In this document: positions 1-11,049 of the stretch, piece after piece
How positions within the stretch are numbered: position 1 is the first letter of the stretch
How the letters are laid out: the number at the start of each line of letters is the position of its first letter
From: Pyrus communis
Taxonomy: Eukaryota; Streptophyta; Magnoliopsida; Rosales; Rosaceae
DNA: 64,000 nucleotides
Direction of reading: 5' to 3'
NCBI RefSeq assembly: GCF_963583255.1
Contig: NC_084815.1
Coordinates: forward strand, 14,741,724 to 14,805,723
Made by a program: the position numbers and the translations under genes
Notes under the pieces: model-generated
Databases searched by the model: none
The model's input: only the letters and a program-made list of their open reading frames with translations
Told to the model about the DNA's origin: nothing

Positions 1-289
1 TTCTGCACGCCACTTTTATCCTTTATTTGTTGGTGGTGTCATTTGTGTATGACATAATCTCCCTGCCCTTTTTTCATTCAAACCCGAAACTTTAAATCGT
101 CACTTACTCTCTCACCCACCTCCCCCAAAATTGCTCACAACTTCCTAGTTGTTGCTACTTCATCCCACCTTAGAAGATCATTCTCCAACCCTATACTTCC
201 TTTCTGGGCAAACTCATTCCAATTCCTAACCCTAGGGATGCTCTAATTACTTTCGAAACTGACAATTGTAAGTTTTGGAAAGGGGTGTG
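1..289. other. Intergenic start of window
   Basis: No gene, RNA or repeat boundary that I can support. The sequence is pyrimidine-rich and unstructured and leads into the LINE-type relic that begins near 290. Confidence 0.4.
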
Positions 290-760
290 ACAAGGGTGGA
301 CACCAACCAGGTTTTCATCATTTACGTGGAGCATATGAAGGCCAGGGTCTTAATGGAAAAATGTTTGGGAAACCTTTCGAGGATAAGGTCATCTACAAGG
401 AGCTCACTTTGAGTTGAAAATGTGGCTTTAAAAACACATTTTTCTCATACTATTTCGACCATAAATGGTTTACCCTAGTGTTCACTGCCAAAGATAAAGT
501 TGAGTATGTGATGCACAACCATCACTGGTATGTGAGAGGACAAAATTTTCATTTGGAAAGGTGGATGGTGGAGTTTAGGGAATCTAACCCTATAACTTTG
601 TTGACTATGTGGGTCTAAATCCCTCAGATACCTATCTAGTTTAGGAACTCGAAGATCATCAAGAACGTCACTCTACCCAATGACAAGCTTGTAAGGGTTG
701 ATGATGGCTCTATTAATTCCTTTAATGCAATGACCATTAGAGTGTGAATACAAAAATTGA
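290..760 (+). pseudogene. LINE-type ORF1 relic (DUF4283-like)
   Basis: A frame that runs through stops reads YVRGQNFHLERWMVEF followed by a segment ending in LLTMWV, then a stop and IPQIPI. This is the pattern of the DUF4283 domain found in nucleic-acid-binding ORF1 proteins of plant L1-type LINEs and related zinc-knuckle proteins: a 'glyPW-like' turn, R-W, then the 'WVR-hP-hP' strand. Several in-frame stops and a frame change show it is dead. No endonuclease or reverse transcriptase follows, so this is a fragment. Identification is by motif pattern only. Confidence 0.5.
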
Positions 761-1379
761 TGTTTTTCTACGGCTAAAGCTGGTGCTAGTGGTAAACAGG
801 GACGAGGAGTTATGAAAAACAACTACAAATATGGAGACGTATTTCTTAAACATCCCCAATCAATCATTAACCATTAGTACCCGCTTACAAACAACAGTGT
901 TGAAGGATGTTTGTCTGCCTACTTTCTTCAGTTATTAAAAGTTTTTGAGGTATGCTTATATTGTGGGAGACGAACAGTTAAGGGATATGGATGTCATCTG
1001 AAATAGCTAGATGATTGGTTCTAGTTAATAAGATGTTCGAGGATGATCTAATCCTTTGCTTCCCTCAACCAGAGAGTAGAAAGGAAGATGGTGTAAGGGA
1101 TGAGTCAAGAGTTGGTCTGGACCACAGGGAGAGGATAGTCACTAACCCGTTTCCAGCTCCTCCCAAAAAAAAAAAAAAAAACAAATACGTTGGCTAAATG
1201 TTCAAGTAACAGTCACTGTAGAGGTGACAATAAATGATGATGGAGTTGAGAAGTTTAAGAATTTGGATGGTTGTTTAATTTTAAAGTTTAGACGTTTTTG
1301 TGGGACCATGATTTTCAAGGTTGGAGTAAAGCGGATTCGAATACTGTTATCGCAAAAGTCTGGTCATGGACTCACCAGC

Positions 1380-1865
1380 TCTAGGCAGAGCTATATCATA
1401 CGGAGCAGGGTGCCACCATCACTCAATGCCGGGGTAATAGGCGGAGTCCTAGCGACTCCACTGGATGACCATGCTTGTTCCACAAGACACGCGATTTAAC
1501 CCCGAATATAGACACAATCAGATCCTATATGTTTTGAAGTCCCTACAATGTAGGGATAGATGTGTGCCACAAATAATCACAACTACTAAGAGGATGTAAT
1601 ATCTACATACTAGATATCCTCTAGGATTCTCCAACTTAGAATGAGGATTTTATCCTAAAAAATCTCTCCCACGGTTCAAATACACCCACATAGGGTTCAT
1701 CTATGGCAACGCAATCTATATACTTTAATTCTCTTGCCCACTTCTTGAATCTCAAATCATTCACTAATTTGACCGTCGGAGAGCCTTCGGCCAACCACAC
1801 CCCCCTCTCCCTGCGTTGGTGAGCCTAAGGTTTACTTGCAGTAGTTTTATTGTATTGTAGGTTAC
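1380..1865 (+). repeat. Decayed LTR fragment, family shared with 53590-54165
   Basis: The block that contains the words for 'gccacaa-taatca', 'aagaggatgtaatatctac', 'ctaggattc', 'ggcaacgcaat' and 'gaccgt..gagcct..ggcc' recurs in the same order and orientation at about 53590-54165. The order (TATAAATACAC box, CCGTC..GAGCC box, then a TTGGTG-type primer site in the second copy) is that of an LTR. No partner LTR or coding region is seen here, so it is a solo or truncated LTR. Confidence 0.5.
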
Positions 1866-2459
1866 TTAGAATTACACGGATTGGTTCCAATAGTTGTAAT
1901 TAATGTTTCTTGATGCTCTAGTAGTAGTACTTTATGTTTCTTGTTTGAGTTTTTAGCTAGCTTAGACGGTTGGATGGTTTTATACTTTAAGATTTTTTTT
2001 TGTGAAATGTGGTTTATTTGTGGGCAATGTAACCTTTAGTATTTGAACAAATTTTCTTTACTTAACATATTTGCTTTGGTGATCACCATATGTCCTTGTT
2101 TGCTCATCGTATTGTTTGTGAATGAGCCCTTGCTAATCCTCATTGGTTCAACATATTTGCTAATTAATATGTAGAAATATGGAAAAACATTGGTTCAACA
2201 TGTTTACGAATTCATCTAAAACAACTACAAATATAGATAAATATTTAGAACATTCCCAATCAACCAGCTATCCAACACATTACATGCATCCGAAACAACT
2301 ACAAAATATGTTAACAAATAAAAAAGTTGTCTAGCACCACATATCAACAATATTGTATTTCTTCCCCTACACTAACACTGTTCATTACCGATCATTCTAC
2401 ACTAACACTAAAATTGTTAATCACGAATCATTCTACAAATCGTGTACCCCATGCAACAT
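1866..2459. other. Unannotated AT-rich spacer
   Basis: No coding frame or repeat boundary that I can defend. Short near-repeats occur (a 'acaactacaaatat' phrase appears near 820, 2222 and 2300, and 'attctacactaacact' twice near 2390-2410), which suggests old transposon sequence. Confidence 0.35.
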
Positions 2460-4520
2460 GTCAACTGTCATCATGAGTTGAAATGCAAGGACATTGGACG
2501 GCGTTACTACATCTAAAGGAAAGTCGGCAAAAACCAACTGAATCACTTTTAAAGTGAAAATACTACAATCCCCCATGTGCCATACAACAATTCAACCACT
2601 TTCAGTAACAATTCAATAATTTGACTAAATTCACTAACATTTCAACTCACTCTTTGTCTTGTTGTGAGGACCTTGGAATTATCATGATTGGCCAAGGTTC
2701 TTTCTTCCCCTCCCATAATTGGCTTTTGAGGACATCCGGTAACACGTGAGCAATGCCAATTTTACAGCCGCTTGGCGCTAGTTGGTTGCTATATTTAATG
2801 AGTCATACACAATTATTTTCTTAGCTTTAAGATTCATCTTGACAGCAACCCAATGGTGATCAAGGCTCAAGGGCATGTAGACCCGCTTCACAACATCCAA
2901 CCATAATCTACTAAACTCCACCTCTACCCCATCATTGTCTTCAACAACACCAGCCCAAATCCTTTAAACACAATGTATTTCCGGCCTCTAGTTGATCTTT
3001 GAGTTGTCCTCGCATCATGGTAGCGTTCACAGTAGTTTTATCCACAAGTGTAAAATAATTAGAAAAAACATGTACAACATTTTATCAATACAAAAAGACA
3101 CTCAACATCACAATTGCCACAATTTTCAACATTAGGAAAAATTAAGTGGGATACATTACTAGAAACCAGTCCGTTTTGTTGCCAAATTTTTCTTTCCACC
3201 ACCTTGGACAGCTCTTCCACTTTTGTCAGCACTTTCTTATCTGAAATCTCCTTCTCTTGACACTTTCAAATCCTTAATCTACAGTTTCAACTCACCAACA
3301 TCATTTGTGTCGGAAATAAGGTTGTCAGGTATCATAACATCGACTTCATCAACCCACGTCTAGTACGCTTTGTTCTTCTTCGCTTTAGCAATTACAATCT
3401 TTCATATCTCCACAACCTTCTATTTAAATTCACTTATTAGGTTTACATTTTCACACATTATTCATAGACATTCACTTTCATTCATAAATTTCAAAAGTTT
3501 TGAAATACAGTGATACCTTTCTGCTCTCAGTTATGTACAACTTCAGTTGTTCGTGGATCGGTTACTTCTTTGTTGTCTTCCACCGTATAATTCTCGGTGT
3601 AGCTCTTGGATCCATCATCTTACAATAACATAAGGACATCTTAATTTGGGAATTTTTTTTCATATGCCTACACTTTTACCTATTGCTCAATTAATTATTA
3701 TTCAATCATTGTAATAAAGTCAATATTACCAACGAAAGCAGCACATAATACCTGAAAAGCGTATGAACATCCTTTGCAGCCCCATCCGAACCACTGCCCT
3801 CTCTTGGTTCCCTAACTTTTTCTTCTTCTTCCTCAATTGTACCTTTACTTTTCCTAAAAGTAATGTAGGAGAGGATGTCTTAAAGTTGTTCAAAGAAGTT
3901 AGAACCCCATGAAAAATTGTTGAACCTATACATATTCACCACAAGGTAGAGATAGTCTGGATTCATAGCTACATTGGTATTTGTCCCACTCAACACAACC
4001 TCAGCAAAGTAGACCAGACCTAGCTTGAAGGCATCATTCTCGTTCTTGCACTCCATAAAGACCATTTCAATCTCCCAGCAAGTCAAATATATTTTTTTGG
4101 TGACTTTCTTATGAGTGGCCTTTGCTTTACCTATGTCCTATTTTTTTCCTCCCTTTGCTACTTTCACCTACCAACCCTAATTTCCCGAGAAAAACTCCTT
4201 AAGTAGCCTAATCCGTTCTGGCTCAACCTTTACGTCATGGAGTTCGTTACATCCTAGCCCAATATTGAGGCAGAAACCCTGCTTTGTGAACTTGTTCATT
4301 TCATAACCTATTAAATAGGTCAGTTACTCAAGGTCGCCAAAGCAGGTTGCCCTAAAGGAATAAAGATATGCCTCATCAAACTTCTCCTTATCAATCCGAA
4401 CACATGGGGCTTGGAATAAGTTGTTAACCTTTCTTTTATAAGAATTTTCTTCTTTGGTTACTAGTTGAATACCGTGGGTTAGCATATCCTTAACACAAAC
4501 AAATTCAACCATAGATACCC
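2460..4520 (-). pseudogene. Decayed MULE gene: DUF1985 plus Ulp1/C48 peptidase
   Basis: Read on the minus strand, 4512-3880 encodes a DUF1985-like region (TCFGDLE near 4330; LGLVYFAEVVLSG near 4010; RFNNFSWG near 3910). Further downstream, 2960-2770 encodes LDHHWVAVKM and IIVYDSLNIA, and 2590-2470 encodes MGDCSIFTLKVIQLVF. The order His-Trp, Asp, Gly-Asp-Cys is the catalytic layout of C48 (Ulp1-type) cysteine proteases. DUF1985 joined to a Ulp1 domain is known from plant Mutator-like elements that captured the protease (the Kaonashi type). Frame changes and stops (for example between the Asp and Cys segments) show the gene is no longer translated whole. No terminal repeats or transposase were identified. 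Confidence 0.65.
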
Positions 4521-5370
4521 TTACAACAACCTGTTAACAAAGTTTCATAGCTTTACATCTATTGTGAAGAAAGCATTACTCATCGAATTTGAAATTTACT
4601 ATGGAGAATCACATATGACATTGATTATGACTCTAAACCTAACTTGATTGAAGCGAAAAACATGTCCTTTATGTGAAACCGACTAGACACACTTGAACAA
4701 AACTCCCCTGATTTTTTGAACCGCCGTATGTAAGTGCAATGAGGCTGGAGAAGACAAGCATATCATAAGTACCACTAGGTTTGGAACAGGAAACAAATTT
4801 TTGAATGAGAAGCAATATTTTGAACGGGAAGGAAATTTGAGCGCTTGCTGGAGATAGAGAGTTTGGGAGGAGCACACAAATTTAAGAAGGTTATTGTTGT
4901 TGTCAGGGAGGGAGAGAGTTTAAATCCAAAAAATTTTAAGTTGGTGTCGGGTATTCTTTTCATTTAATGACGGGTCATTTATGACCTAGTTTCATCGCAA
5001 ACTTATTTTGATGGATTGATTTTTAGCCTGTCAGATTTGATCTAATGAACCACATTCAGACCGCACCTTAGAAAACGCGTAGGTTTAATAGGTGACCCAA
5101 TTAGCCCATTTATTTTGAAAGTGATACCAAAATAAAATGCAAATGTATTATAATAGAGCATCTAGATTTCTTCAAAGACTGACCTTCACAACCTGAGTTT
5201 CTTCTAAGGTTCTGGATGAACCACCCTTGTCAACTCCAATCTAAGCGCAACTTCAATTAACATGAAATCAAGCGTTCACACCCTTCACCAATTCCATCTT
5301 TTTGTCTCTTTTTCCCTACGAATACAACCCTCAACTATCATTCTCTCTCCGACAAGTACACATCATCGAA
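4521..5370. other. Spacer upstream of the DUF1985 relic
   Basis: Probably the 5' part of the same transposon. A phrase near 5060-5100 (ccgcaccttagaaaacgc, then a 'ctattgggtg'-like end) is echoed near 5762-5810, so a direct duplication of about 700 bp spacing is present. No other feature supported. Confidence 0.3.
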
Positions 5371-5383
5371 CAATTTTTTTTTA

Positions 5384-5590
5384 AAGGTATAAGATTTACT
5401 GGGTTGCAATCAATTCACCTGAAATCGAACACTTTCACCCTTCATTGGCTCCCTCTCTCGCTGAAGAAAAAAAAAACACACACACACCTAGTGGACAAAA
5501 AAAAATTAAATGTATAAGATTATCGGGTCACAGTTGCAATGGAGCTTCAATCCACCTGAAATCGAATCCTCACCCCAGCTCCCTTTCTTT
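5384..5590 (+). repeat. Imperfect tandem duplication, about 125 bp period
   Basis: Two adjacent copies share 'gtataagatt', 'gggt', 'ttgcaat', 'ttcacctgaaatcgaa' or its variant 'atccacctgaaatcgaa', and 'ggctccctctctc'/'agctccctttctt'. The copies begin near 5384 and 5512. No coding role seen. Confidence 0.5.
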
Positions 5591-6104
5591 GCCTCACTTT
5601 CCATCTTCAACACGCCAATAATCTCTCAGTTCCCCACCTCCCACTTTCTTTTCAACAAAAACATACCCAATAAATAAAAAAATTAAAAGTTTTTAATTAC
5701 ACTAGGTCACAAAAGCCCGGTTCTACCGTGAATTCAGCAAATCACGACGGTTGAATTCCGATCCGCACCACCTTAGAAACGCCCTTTTAAACCTATTGGG
5801 TGAAAATTTAATATTAAGCATGAAAAGGCCCAACTCAATCACACGGAGTTGGAGAACAAAAAGACGTTCAAATTACTTCAAGGAAACTAAAAACGCACCT
5901 CAAATTTAAACCAAGTTATAAGCTTAGACTGACATTGCCTCAAATTTAAATTAAGTGAAATATGTGCATCAACGAAAGTCTTTTCTCAATGTTGAAATAG
6001 ATCTCAATTCGTATATCCTCCAATAATAACATTAAAGAAAAATTACACAATACAATTTATAAAATCTCTTTAATTATCAACCTAACAATAAGTTAGTATA
6101 TGCT

Positions 6105-6646
6105 TGTGGAGCCAAAAATAGTCAAGAAAATTATGGAGGCGACTCGTGTACTTTTGGGTTAAAAAGACAAAATTACCTCGAGTCACATCGGGATTCCGAC
6201 GCGCATGCAACGGACAATAACAACTCAATCAAGGAAGAGACAAGGGTGATCAAAATGGTATTTATTCAAAACCTTCTCATTACTCCTCATCAAATCCTAA
6301 CTCAAAAGGTAACTCCCAATTTTCTTATTCAATTTGGGATTGATTGCCAAGTTAATTGCAAGATATTATTTCACATAATATCTTGCAATTACACTCACAA
6401 TTTGACCATAGGGCCGGTCATTCCCTATAAATAGCCATGTTTTCTCACTAAAATGCTAAGCCATTCTCTCCCCAAAAATTCCTAAACACTTTATCTCTCA
6501 AATTGTAACTTTGGCATCAGAGATTCCTCAGCCAAAGCCTTTCCATTCATTGTGGGCACGTGAGACTTTTGGCCTTAATCTTAGGTGTTATTATTTTGTA
6601 GGTGCATTTTCGTCAAAGGAGAAGGCAGCGGAAATTTGCATCCACA
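6105..6646 (+). repeat. 5' LTR of Tat derivative 1
   Basis: 542 bp with 6-bp terminal inverted repeats TGTGGA/TCCACA. It matches 10382-10957 through most of its length, including the TATAAATAG box near 6425 and the terminal 'ggaaatttgcatccaca' stretch. Confidence 0.85.
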
Positions 6647-6647
6647 A

Positions 6648-6668
6648 ATTGGTGCTTTCATTGAGAGC
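6648..6668 (+). other. Primer-binding site of Tat derivative 1
   Basis: The sequence attggtgctttcattgagag follows the LTR after one or two bases. TGG at its start would pair with the CCA end of a tRNA. I recall this motif from plant Tat/Ogre-like elements but do not assign the tRNA. Confidence 0.55.
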
Positions 6669-8802
6669 TTGATTCACACGCTCAAAGAAGACTCTTGCAT
6701 TCAAAGTTTCCAATTTTTCTTTCATTTGCAGATTTTTCGTACATTCTTATTCCTATAATTTTTTATAAAGTTCTTTGAATAAACTTAAAAGAAAAGTACA
6801 ATGACTAAAAATTCGAAAACCACAAAGAACGGAACTTCCTACGTTTAAGGATTTGGACCAAGCAATAAAGATTGAGGCATAGCCCCACCACGACGATCTA
6901 CAAGGCTTAACACAATGGTTAGTGAAGTAGCACCACCCCCATGGGGCACCACTGTGGCAACCACCACTGCAGCAACCATTGTGGTAGCCCTTGGTGAGCC
7001 ATCTACCTACGGTAGGCAGGCAGCCATGTAGCAGCAAGCCCATGCCTGTGCCACCTCACAGCAGCAAACCCAAGTTAGCACCATAATGCTGCAAGCATAG
7101 ATCAAAGTAACCCAAAATGCTGCACCCCAGCAAGCCCAATAGATGCTAGCCCAAAACCAGGCGACTGCAAGCCCAAGGCAATCGCGCCCAACGCTACTCC
7201 AGCTTACATGGGCCCATGCCCAAGGCAAACCGACCTGAGCCGCACAAGAAGTAGCCAAAGTTACGACTCAACGCGAGCCCAGCACGCTCTAAGCCCTGCG
7301 CAAGCCCAATTCACCCTCAGCCTAAAGCCAAGCAAACCAGGCTGCACTGCACCCAAGTGCCCTGCATGCAGATCAGCTCACTTACGTGGCCCAGCCCACT
7401 CTCGTGGCCTTCCATGCAATCCCAAAACTTGTTCAACCATCCGTCCCAGCTTCAGATTTCTAGACCGACGATTGAATCAGGGGTATTTTCACCCCATTTC
7501 TTTGCAGATTTAACAAATCCCATCTTAAACCTCGCGCTTGGAATCCATTACACTTCCACTACTTAAGGAGACGTATACCGTCCATGCTCTTCTACCCAAA
7601 ATGGCGAACAACATTTATCTCGACAAGTCATAAAGTTGACAAGCGCCATTGCACAACAGACTACTTAGGTGAATCAGCTCTTGTAGCGTACCGAGATGCA
7701 GCGTGCCCCAAATGAGATCTCCCGAAGTAGGACAATGGCAGAGAACGAAACTTGACCAGTCATGAACCAAGCAGCCACTTGACCAATCATGAACCAAGCG
7801 TTATGGCAGTGTACACTCCCGACTGGGCCCCCGAGATAGCATATACTCTCGTCTTAGCCCGCGGATGAGCATGCACTTTTGGTTAAGCCCACGGACGAAC
7901 ATACATTCACAGTTGGGGCCACACTCTAATAATCAACATGAGTAATCTTTTCCAGGCGAAGTGTGGCGAAGCCCGCAAAAAGCATCATCCACCTTACATC
8001 TGAGTAGGCAGCACGAAGAATGGAGATAAGCAGTTACACAATCTGTCTCAAGTTCAACCAGCAGCCTGCGAAGAAATTTGCTTGCCTGTTAGGAGCGTAT
8101 CATATGCACCACAGATGCGATATAGATGAGCCAAACACATAGAAGAGCAACCTAGACTAACAGGTCACGACTGGAGACAGCCGAGAGCTTCGTTACCCCA
8201 ACAAAGGAAAATTTTGGAAAAAGTAAAGAGGCGCATGCCTAAGCGATTACGCGATTTCTAACGCAACAAAGCTTTTGACAAAGCGCTTCGATGAGACATG
8301 ACCAACATAAATAGGTAACATTAACATTTCATTGACAAGATCGAGCAAATAGAACCATCCTATATACATTAAAAGATACAATGATTATTTATGTTCCGAC
8401 AAACGTAGCAACCCAGCCTAATGGCACAATAGGGGCAAACGAGTACCAAAAGAACACACTAGCCCAAACTGGCAGCATGTCTTATTCTCATCACTCCATA
8501 ATACTAAAGCAACACATCACCAGCAACTGAGCATCCAGGACTTATTAGTTCATTTCCGCCTACGGTGCATAACCTAGCCCGAGCCGACCCCAGCTTCGTG
8601 CTCACAGTCATGCCTACCTGCTTCATGGCTCTCCACAGCCCTTGATCTGTCATCATGGCTCCAAACCGTGCCAATCTTGCACCACGGCTCCTAACCTTGC
8701 CATCTTGCCCTGTGTCTTCTAATCGCACCGACCAAGCCCATAGCATTCCAAACTTCAAAGCATCCAACGAAGGAGCAAAAAACAAGGCTTTATTAGTAGA
8801 CC

Positions 8803-9000
8803 TTGCTAGCTAAAGACTTAGCGATGAAGAAGCTTGCAATCTATTTAGATTCTCAGCTGATCATCAACCAAGCCTCGGAATGGCACATGACGAAACATTT
8901 AACAATGGCGCAATACTTGAAGAATGTCCGGGAGCAGCTTGCTGCGTTTCTCACTTACACTTTTACGCGGGTTCCACAAACAGTTCGAAGTCTCATGTAG
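8803..9000 (+). pseudogene. Archaeal-type RNase H relic of Ty3/Tat pol
   Basis: A 65-residue open stretch contains AIYLDSQLIINQ, then a MAQYLKNVREQL segment and TFTRVPQT. This is the second half of an RNase HI fold: the DSQLVVNQ strand with its acidic residue, the helix with YLxKVRELL, and the 'T-RVPR' strand. This duplicate RNase H placed after the normal one is characteristic of the Tat lineage. The frame stops at 9000, before the final 'ADALA' motif. Upstream reverse transcriptase is absent, so it is a relic that helps classify the element. Confidence 0.65.
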
Positions 9001-9090
9001 ATTGCCGAACAAGACTTCACAGCTAATGATTATTTCAATTATCTAGCAGTCCAGTTTTCCTTAAATGCGCTCACAACAACGACTTCCATA

Positions 9091-9640
9091 CTTTCCAGTG
9101 CGAGAGGGTAAACTAATTCCCTGACACCCATCTGGGTATGCTCTCCAGTGCGAGATGATAAACTAATTGCTCTCCAGTGCGAGAGGGTAAACTAATTCCC
9201 TAACACCCATCTAGGTCTACTCTCCGGTGCGAGAGGATGAACTAATTTCCCGACACCCATCTAGGTCTACGCTCCAATGCGAAAGGATAAACTAATTGCC
9301 CTCCAGTGCGAAAGGGTAAACTAATTCCCCGACACCCATCTGGGTTTGCTCTTCAATGCGAGAGGATAAACTAATTGCACTCCAGTGCAAGAGGGTTAAC
9401 TAATTCCCTGACACCCATCTAGGTCTGCTCTCCAGTGCGAATGGATAAACTAATTACTCTCTAGTGCGAGAGGGTAAACTAATTCCCCGACAACCATTTG
9501 GGTCTGCTCTCCAGTACGAGAGGATAAACTAACTGCTCTCTAGTGCGAGAGGGTAAACTAATTTCCCGACACCCATTTGGGTCTACTCTCTAGTGCGAGA
9601 GGGTAAACTAATTGCTCTCCAATGCGAGAAGGCAACACAG
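9091..9640 (+). repeat. Alternating 50-bp/29-bp tandem array
   Basis: About seven cycles of a 79-bp compound unit. The 50-bp half reads ctctccagtgcgagaggg, taaactaattcc and the tail gacacccatctgggtctg. The 29-bp half repeats the first part only and ends in 'ctaattg'. One cycle (near 9182-9280) has two 50-bp units in a row. A single unit of the same family is at 33070-33140 in the second Tat derivative, so the array belongs to the element. Confidence 0.85.
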
Positions 9641-10369
9641 CTCAAAAGATCCAATATTCGAAGGCCAGCTAAGGAGTAAATGGTCAGGGGGCAACAGCCA
9701 CTTCACACTCAACAGTTCGCTCATCAAACATTTCATCTTCAGCAACTCCGATCTTGGCAGCTTTTTCCTTGATTGTTCCATCTACGGCAGCTAAGAAATC
9801 AAACTCAAGCAGTTTCCTCATTCTTAGCAAACAGCCCAAACGTGGTAACCCAAACTGTGGCCTATGCCTTGCCACTTCCTCGCCCATGTCGAGCCAGCCC
9901 TTTGCTTCAGTCAAGCCGAGTAGCACAAGTTGTGGCCCCTACCACACCACATTCTCGGCCCATGGCAGGCCGACTCTTGGCCCCTGCCAGCCGACATGCC
10001 GCACCATCCCGACAACTGCCCTGTAGCAGCACTACCTAAGAAAAGACAAAGAAAATTAAGTTTTTCTTACATTGGTACGATGCGAAGAAGACAAAGAAAT
10101 CAACAGAAGATGGTTTTTTGCATGGGCAAGCAAAGAAGAGTGCTAGGGATGGGGTAACAGATATCCTCTAGCTTTCTCTCTTTCTTGTAAGGATAAATAA
10201 TTGCCCTCCAAAGTTGATTTAATCCCTTACTTAAGGTAAGCTTAAATAGGCTTTGGAAGCGATTTATTTACCTTTTCTAGAATAATCTAATTCCAAGTCC
10301 AAATGGGAATCTGCATCAAAATTGGAGATCTCTACACCTGCTGCCCTTTCCTACTAGCAGCCTAGCAGG

Positions 10370-10381
10370 TATGGGGGCATT
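10370..10381 (+). other. Polypurine tract of Tat derivative 1
   Basis: The run tatgggggcatt lies immediately before the right LTR, where second-strand priming would start. The equivalent tgtaggggcatt precedes the LTR at 36169. Confidence 0.6.
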
Positions 10382-10957
10382 TGTGGAGCCAAAAATAATC
10401 AAGAAAATTATGGAGGCAACATGTGTAACTTTTGGGTGAAAAAGACAAAATTATCCTTGAGGCACACCGAGAATCCCACACGCATGCAACAGACAATAAC
10501 AACTCAATCAATGAAGAGTCAAAGGTGATCGAAATGGTAATTATTCAAAACCCTCTCATCACTCCTCATCAAATTCTCACTCAAAAGGTAACTCCCAATT
10601 TTCCTATTCAATTTGGGATTAATTGCCAAGTTAATTGCAAGATATTATTTCACTCACATAATATCTTGCAATTACACTCACAATTTGACCATATGTGGCC
10701 GGCCTCTATTCTCTAAATAGGGCCGATCAGTCCCCTATAAATAGTCATGTTTTCTCACTAAAATGCGAGGCCATTCTCTCCTCAAAAATTCCTAAACACT
10801 TTCTCTCTCAAATTCTAACTTTGGCATCGGAGATTATTCGACCAAAGCCCCCCCCAATTCATCTTGGGCGCGAGAGGCTTTTGACCTTAATCTTAGGTGT
10901 TATTATTTTGCAGTGCATTTTCGTCAAAGAAAAAGACGGCGGAAATTTGCATCCACA
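10382..10957 (+). repeat. 3' LTR of Tat derivative 1
   Basis: 576 bp, slightly longer than the left LTR because of small indels (for example an extra copy of a short segment near 10660 and 10700). Ends TGTGGA and TCCACA. Many substitutions relative to 6105-6646 indicate an old insertion. Confidence 0.85.
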
Positions 10958-11049
10958 ATTCTCACTTTATAACTTCTATTTGTTGTTTAAATTTCAAGTT
11001 TGAGTTCTTAATAAAAACTAACCGCATAAATCTATTAACTTAAACAGAT

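Larger units (their letters stand above)
6105..10957 (+). mobile_element. Tat-lineage Ty3 deletion derivative (copy 1)
   Basis: Two similar LTRs (6105-6646 and 10382-10957) with TGTGGA...TCCACA ends bracket 3.7 kb that lacks gag, protease and reverse transcriptase. A primer-site-like motif follows the left LTR and a purine run (tatgggggcatt) precedes the right one, so the element reads on the plus strand. The 5-bp flanks are atgct and attct, a target duplication with one change. The only coding relic is an RNase H piece at 8803-9000. A tandem array occupies 9091-9640. The RNase H type and the primer motif fit the Tat/Ogre branch. A related copy lies at 32632-36945. Confidence 0.8.

Noticed and set aside
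7007..7566. Cys/Trp- and Pro-rich ORFs on both strands
   Set aside because: Low-complexity, GC-rich interior of Tat derivative 1; bidirectional open frames arise from composition. Could be a Gag relic but no motif was found.
9091..9640. CRISPR-like array
   Set aside because: Regular repeats, but the spacers are also repeats of the same unit and the setting is a plant retrotransposon.
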